From DASVFB01 sp963815965 (GTDB taxonomy: Bacteria > Actinomycetota > Thermoleophilia > Gaiellales > Gaiellaceae), in the NCBI GenBank assembly GCA_963815965.1, contig CAWFIT010000014.1, forward strand, positions 1 through 35,187: a stretch of DNA of 35,187 nucleotides, written 5' to 3'. How positions within the stretch are numbered: the stretch's first letter is position 1; the number at the start of each line of letters is the position of its first letter. A program made the position numbers and the translations under genes. This document shows positions 32,235 through 35,187 of this stretch, one piece after another. Below the pieces are notes generated by a model, which saw only the letters and a list, made by a program, of their open reading frames with translations, had not been told where the DNA came from and did not search any database.

Positions 32235-33751
32235 GCAAGCCGTCGCAGGCGACGATCCTCGCCGAGCTCGCGTTGAGCTCCGACGGGCTCGAGTTGTTCG
32301 CGACGCCGCGGTACGAGCCGTACGTGCTGATCCCGAGCGGCACGCATCACGAGGTCTGGCCGACACGGTCGAGCGTCTTTCGCCGCTGGCTCTCCAGCCA
32401 ATATTTCGCGAAGGCGGGGACCGCGCCCGGGTCGCAGGCGATCCAGGACGCGCTCGGTGTCCTCGAGGGCAAGGCGTTGTTCAACGGCGGGATGCACGAG
32501 GTCCATCTGCGGCTCGCCGAACACGACGGCGCGATCTGGCTCGACCTGTCCGACGATTACTGGCAGGCGGTGAAGATCACCGCCGGCGGCTGGGAAGTCG
32601 TCCACGCACCACCGGTCCGGTTCAGGCGTCCTGCCGGGATCAAGCCGCTGCCGTACCCGGAGAACGGTGGCAGCCTCGATTCGCTTCGCGGGTTCGTGAA
32701 CGTCACCGACACGGACTGGCCGTTGTTCCTCGGCTGGCTGGTCGGTGCGCTCCGCCCGCGCGGGCCGTACGCGGTGCTGCTCGTGTACGGCGAGCAGGGC
32801 TCGGCGAAGTCGACGCTGGTCAGGGTGGCACGGTCGCTGATCGACCCGAACGAGGCGCCGGCACGGCGGGAGCCGAAGAACGGCGAGGACCTGATCGTCG
32901 CGGCTCGCAACAGCCTGGTCGTCGCGTTCGACAATGTCTCCCGGCTGCCGCTCGAGCTCTCGGACGATCTCGCGCGCCTCGCGACCGGCGCCGGGTTCGG
33001 CGCGCGGCAGCTCTACACGAACCTCGAGGAGGTGATCGTCCATGTCGCAAGGCCGATCACGATCAACGGGATCGAGGAGGTCGCGACCCGCGGTGACCTG
33101 CTCGACCGCGGACTCGTCCTCAACCTCCCGAGGATCCAGAAGTATCAGGACGAGGACGTGTTCTGGAGGTCGTTCGACGAGGCGCACCCGGGAATCCTCG
33201 GTGCGCTCCTCGACGCCGTCGTTGTCGCGCTCCGCAACCACCCGCACACGCCGGCGCCGAATATCAGGATGGCGGACTTCGCACGCTGGGCGGCCGCCGC
33301 CGAGCCCGGTCTCGGGCTGGAGTGTGGTGCGTTCGCGAAGGCGTACCGGGCGAATCGGGCGAACGCAATCCAGGTTGTCCTCGAGGCCGAGATCATCACG
33401 GAGCCTGTGCAACTGATCGCCCAGGCCGGTTTCGAGGGCACAGCGACGGCGCTGCTCGATCGCCTCACGGAACTGGTCGGCGAGACGGTCGCGAAACGGA
33501 AGGCGTGGCCGAAGGCACCGCACGTCCTGTCGGGGAAGCTGCGGCGGATCGCCCCGCCGCTTCGCAGGCTCGGAATCGAGGTCGAGTTCATCCAGGACCG
33601 CAGCACCCGGACGATCTCGATCACAAAACCAGAACAAGAAGGAGAACAAGCGTCGCAAGCGTCGCGAAGCGTCACGGACGACGTCTCTGACGACGCTTGT
33701 GACGCTCGCGACGCTTCCTCACCTACCTATTCCAAAGAGCCCGTGACGTGA
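32231..33751 (+). CDS. SF3-like helicase/primase-associated ATPase of an integrative element
   Basis: 506 residues from TTG 32231 (TTGA overlap). The N-terminal 180 residues include a DxxD-type stretch (IWLDLSDDYWQAVKITAGGW), as in element-encoded replication ATPases. The ATPase core has Walker A LVYGEQGSAKSTLVRVARSL (about 190-205), Walker B-like VVAFDNVSRLP, and a sensor region TINGIEEVATRGDLLDRGLV. This order suits superfamily 3/D5-type helicases. The last 35 residues (ASQASRSVTDDVSDDACDAR and on) are low-complexity because the DNA there is an iteron cluster (33648-33716). It probably opens the element's origin. Confidence 0.8.
   Translation: MSKPSQATILAELALSSDGLELFATPRYEPYVLIPSGTHHEVWPTRSSVFRRWLSSQYFAKAGTAPGSQAIQDALGVLEGKALFNGGMHEVHLRLAEHDGAIWLDLSDDYWQAVKITAGGWEVVHAPPVRFRRPAGIKPLPYPENGGSLDSLRGFVNVTDTDWPLFLGWLVGALRPRGPYAVLLVYGEQGSAKSTLVRVARSLIDPNEAPARREPKNGEDLIVAARNSLVVAFDNVSRLPLELSDDLARLATGAGFGARQLYTNLEEVIVHVARPITINGIEEVATRGDLLDRGLVLNLPRIQKYQDEDVFWRSFDEAHPGILGALLDAVVVALRNHPHTPAPNIRMADFARWAAAAEPGLGLECGAFAKAYRANRANAIQVVLEAEIITEPVQLIAQAGFEGTATALLDRLTELVGETVAKRKAWPKAPHVLSGKLRRIAPPLRRLGIEVEFIQDRSTRTISITKPEQEGEQASQASRSVTDDVSDDACDARDASSPTYSKEPVT
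33648..33716. repeat. Iteron cluster: three direct and three inverted AAGCGTCRC boxes
   Basis: Direct boxes AAGCGTCGC at 33648 and 33657 and AAGCGTCAC at 33667; inverted boxes CGACGCTT (33691-33698), GTGACGCT (33699-33706) and GCGACGCTT (33708-33716). Together they form a stem of 18-19 nt (33657-33675 with 33699-33716, one bulge) around a 23-nt loop. Such arrays mark origins or initiator-binding sites. Confidence 0.65.
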
Positions 33752-33993
33752 CAGGCCGTCGAACAACGACGGCGTCGGGCTGCGCGCGCGTGGGCGAGCG
33801 TCTTCCCGAGTTGCTCGACGCGAAGGGCTTGCAGGCCGAGCTCGGCGTGAAGAGGGCGACGGCGGAGGCGATCATGCGCGCGCTGCCGGTGGTGCAGGTC
33901 GAGGGCTTGAGGAAGACCTTCGTGCGCCGCGACGACGTCCGCCGTTATCTCGACTCGCGCACGTTCGAGAAGAATCAGGTTCCCTTAGGGTGA
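33748..33993 (+). CDS. AlpA/excisionase-type winged-helix DNA-binding protein
   Basis: 81 residues from GTG 33748, overlapping the helicase stop. The core, LLDAKGLQAELGVKRATAEA then IMRALPVVQVEGLRKTFVRR and DDVRRYLDSR, is a MerR-like helix-turn-helix with the FVRRDDVxxYL ending common in element-encoded excisionases and AlpA regulators. Placed just before the integrase, it likely acts as recombination directionality factor or regulator. Confidence 0.82.
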   Translation: MTGRRTTTASGCARVGERLPELLDAKGLQAELGVKRATAEAIMRALPVVQVEGLRKTFVRRDDVRRYLDSRTFEKNQVPLG

Positions 33994-33997
33994 CGGT

Positions 33998-34054
33998 CGA
34001 GGGCGGGTGTGGTGGATTCCGTGACAAGTCTCCTCCCGCGCTCGCCCTCGTTTT
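33998..34054 (+). terminator. Possible terminator after the excisionase gene
   Basis: CGAGGGCG (33998-34005) pairs with CGCCCTCG (34043-34050), followed directly by TTTT. The 37-nt loop is long, and the left arm of the 13-bp inverted repeat lies inside it. The two structures could compete. Confidence 0.4.
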
Positions 34055-34094
34055 CGCGTCGTCGACGTTCTATGCTTCGGGTGTCACGGAATCC
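34014..34094. promoter_or_regulatory. 13-bp perfect inverted repeat bracketing the integrase promoter
   Basis: GGATTCCGTGACA (34014-34026) and TGTCACGGAATCC (34082-34094). Between them lies TATGCT (34072-34077), a plausible -10 box. The right arm ends just before the GAGGAG ribosome binding site of the integrase. The pair may bind the upstream AlpA-type protein or the integrase itself. Confidence 0.6.
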
Positions 34095-34111
34095 GAATCG
34101 AGGAGTCGACC

Positions 34112-35112
34112 ATGGCTAGTTTGACCATCACCACGCGGAAGGCGCGCGTCGGCGCACGCTACGTCGTCCGCTACAGGCTCGGCGGCCGCGCTTACCCGAT
34201 CGTCCACGGCGGATCGTTCAAGACCCTGCGCGAAGCGCGCGTCCGACGCGACCTGATCGGCGGGGAGATCGCCGCCGGCCGCAACCCAACGGATCTCCTA
34301 CAGGCGATGACGGCGCCGCCACAGAGGCGCACGTTCGCCCAGTGGGCGGAGAGATACCTGTCCAGCCGCATCGACCTCAGCGACGGGACACGCAAGGTGA
34401 ACAACGCACACATCCTGCGGATGATCGCCGACTTTTGGGGACCGTGACCCGGAGGGGATCACTCCCGCCGACGTTCAGGAATGGATCGCGTCGCTGGGGT
34501 TGAAGCCGGCGAGCACGCGTGTCTACCTGGGCACGCTGCGCGCGATCTTCGACTTCGCCGGCGTCAACCCGAACCCGGCGAGGCATCAGAACGTGCGGTT
34601 GCCACGTCAGGAGACGACCGTGGTCGAGCCGCCGGCCGCGTCGGACGTGGAGGCGATCATCGCGAACGTCGAGGCGCGCTGGCGGCTGCCGCTCAGGACA
34701 CTCGAGCAGACCGGGATGCGCATCGGCGAGCTTCACCAGCTCGAATGGAGAGACGTCGACATCACGGGGCTGCGGTTCCGTGTGCGTCACGGCAAGACCG
34801 CCACCGCACGCCGCTGGGTCGCGGTGCCCGAATGGCTGATGGTCGAGATCACCGACACGACGCCCCCGGACGACCGGACGGCGGAGCGGCGCGTCTTCAC
34901 GGGCTTCACCCCCACGCTCGCGAAGAACATCATGGCCAGGGCCTGTAAGGCCGCCGGGCATCGCGCACTTCCACCCGCACGACCTGCGGCACCGCTACGC
35001 GAGCGTAAAGATCGCCGAGGGCGTCCCGGTGACGCAACTCGCCGCGCAGCTCGGGCACGCGAAGAAATCGATCACGTTGGACACCTATTCGCACGTTCTG
35101 ATCGGCGAGTAG
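34112..35112 (+). CDS. int: Tyrosine recombinase / phage-type integrase (two frame breaks)
   Basis: ATG 34112 with GAGGAG upstream. The N-terminal arm-binding part (YVVRYRLGGRAYPIVHGGSF) and core-binding SAM-like part (FAQWAERYLSSRIDLSDGTR, then VQEWIASLGLKPASTRVYLG) are followed by a catalytic domain: Arg in QTGMRIGELHQLEW, HDLRHRYAS, LGHAKKSITLDTYSHV with the nucleophile Tyr. The stop TAG is at 35110-35112. One extra T in the run at 34433-34436 and one extra C near 34959 break the frame; removing them gives a normal ~333-residue enzyme. It should catalyse integration and excision, perhaps at tRNA-Thr. Confidence 0.9.
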
Positions 35113-35187
35113 GCCGCCCTGGTGTGGTCCCGGTGTGGTCTCGAGCCACGCCGGACGCATACCTCCTGCAAACCGGCGCCTCGGTCT
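35113..35187. other. Window end with 11-nt tandem repeat after the integrase
   Basis: GGTGTGGTC at 35121-35129 is repeated at 35132-35140, period 11 nt, the spacing seen in CGTAGACCCC at 4230-4250. It may be an arm-type site for the recombinase. No tRNA sequence is visible before the window ends. Confidence 0.4.

Noticed and set aside
31967..33658. 563-residue minus-strand ORF over the helicase gene
   Set aside because: It is antisense to the Walker-motif helicase and has shadow composition with no recognisable domain.
33648..33716. CRISPR array
   Set aside because: The short boxes are adjacent and lie on both strands with no unique spacers, and no cas genes are nearby. No CRISPR-like array was seen elsewhere in the window.

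Overview
The window is high-GC DNA from an actinobacterium, most likely class Thermoleophilia (Gaiellales/Solirubrobacterales type). The grounds are base composition, frequent GTG/TTG starts, many 1-4 nt stop/start overlaps, class III cyclases with unusual partner domains, and small stress proteins (PRC-barrel, CsbD, CBS, Rho-N-like). This placement comes from gene style and not from a marker gene. Several conserved genes carry one-base indels that change frame while both sides stay conserved, so the sequence probably contains uncorrected indel errors and some breaks below may not be biological.

Layout. 1-4080: a short att-linked repeat, a tiny membrane protein, and a very long, frame-broken gene joining a class III nucleotide cyclase, one membrane helix, a beta-propeller and a family-5 peptide-binding domain. 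4083-4256: the 3' half of a tRNA-Thr(CGU) gene followed by a second copy of the att-linked repeat. 4305-13481: a complete high-affinity potassium (Kdp) locus. It starts with a membrane sensor kinase (the C-terminal part of a split KdpD) and KdpE. It continues with an unknown membrane protein, two microproteins (the second is KdpF), KdpA, KdpC, KdpB, a stand-alone KdpD N-terminal/Usp protein and a further Usp-like protein. Four TCAGG boxes at the end of kdpE form a likely KdpE operator for the structural genes.

13671-17683: a GrpB-family protein, a secreted-protein fragment, a hydrolase-cyclase fusion divergent from a microprotein related to the one at 186-323, and a CorA-type transporter. 17860-19180: an IS110-family element with a long leader that may encode its bridge RNA. 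19327-29575: a two-GAF histidine kinase with a recent internal duplication, a CYTH-CHAD polyphosphate-type protein, an AI-2E family permease, a YihY/BrkB membrane protein, and a set of small stress-type proteins, including two related 19-21 residue hydrophobic peptides.

30026-35112: a compact mobile-element module: HNH nuclease, zinc-finger proteins, an SF3-like helicase with an iteron cluster inside its 3' end, an AlpA/Xis-type regulator and a tyrosine recombinase. The tRNA-Thr half-site at the left and the recombinase at the far right raise the possibility that 4125 to beyond the right end is one integrated element carrying the Kdp system. The right attachment site is not in the window, so this remains a hypothesis.
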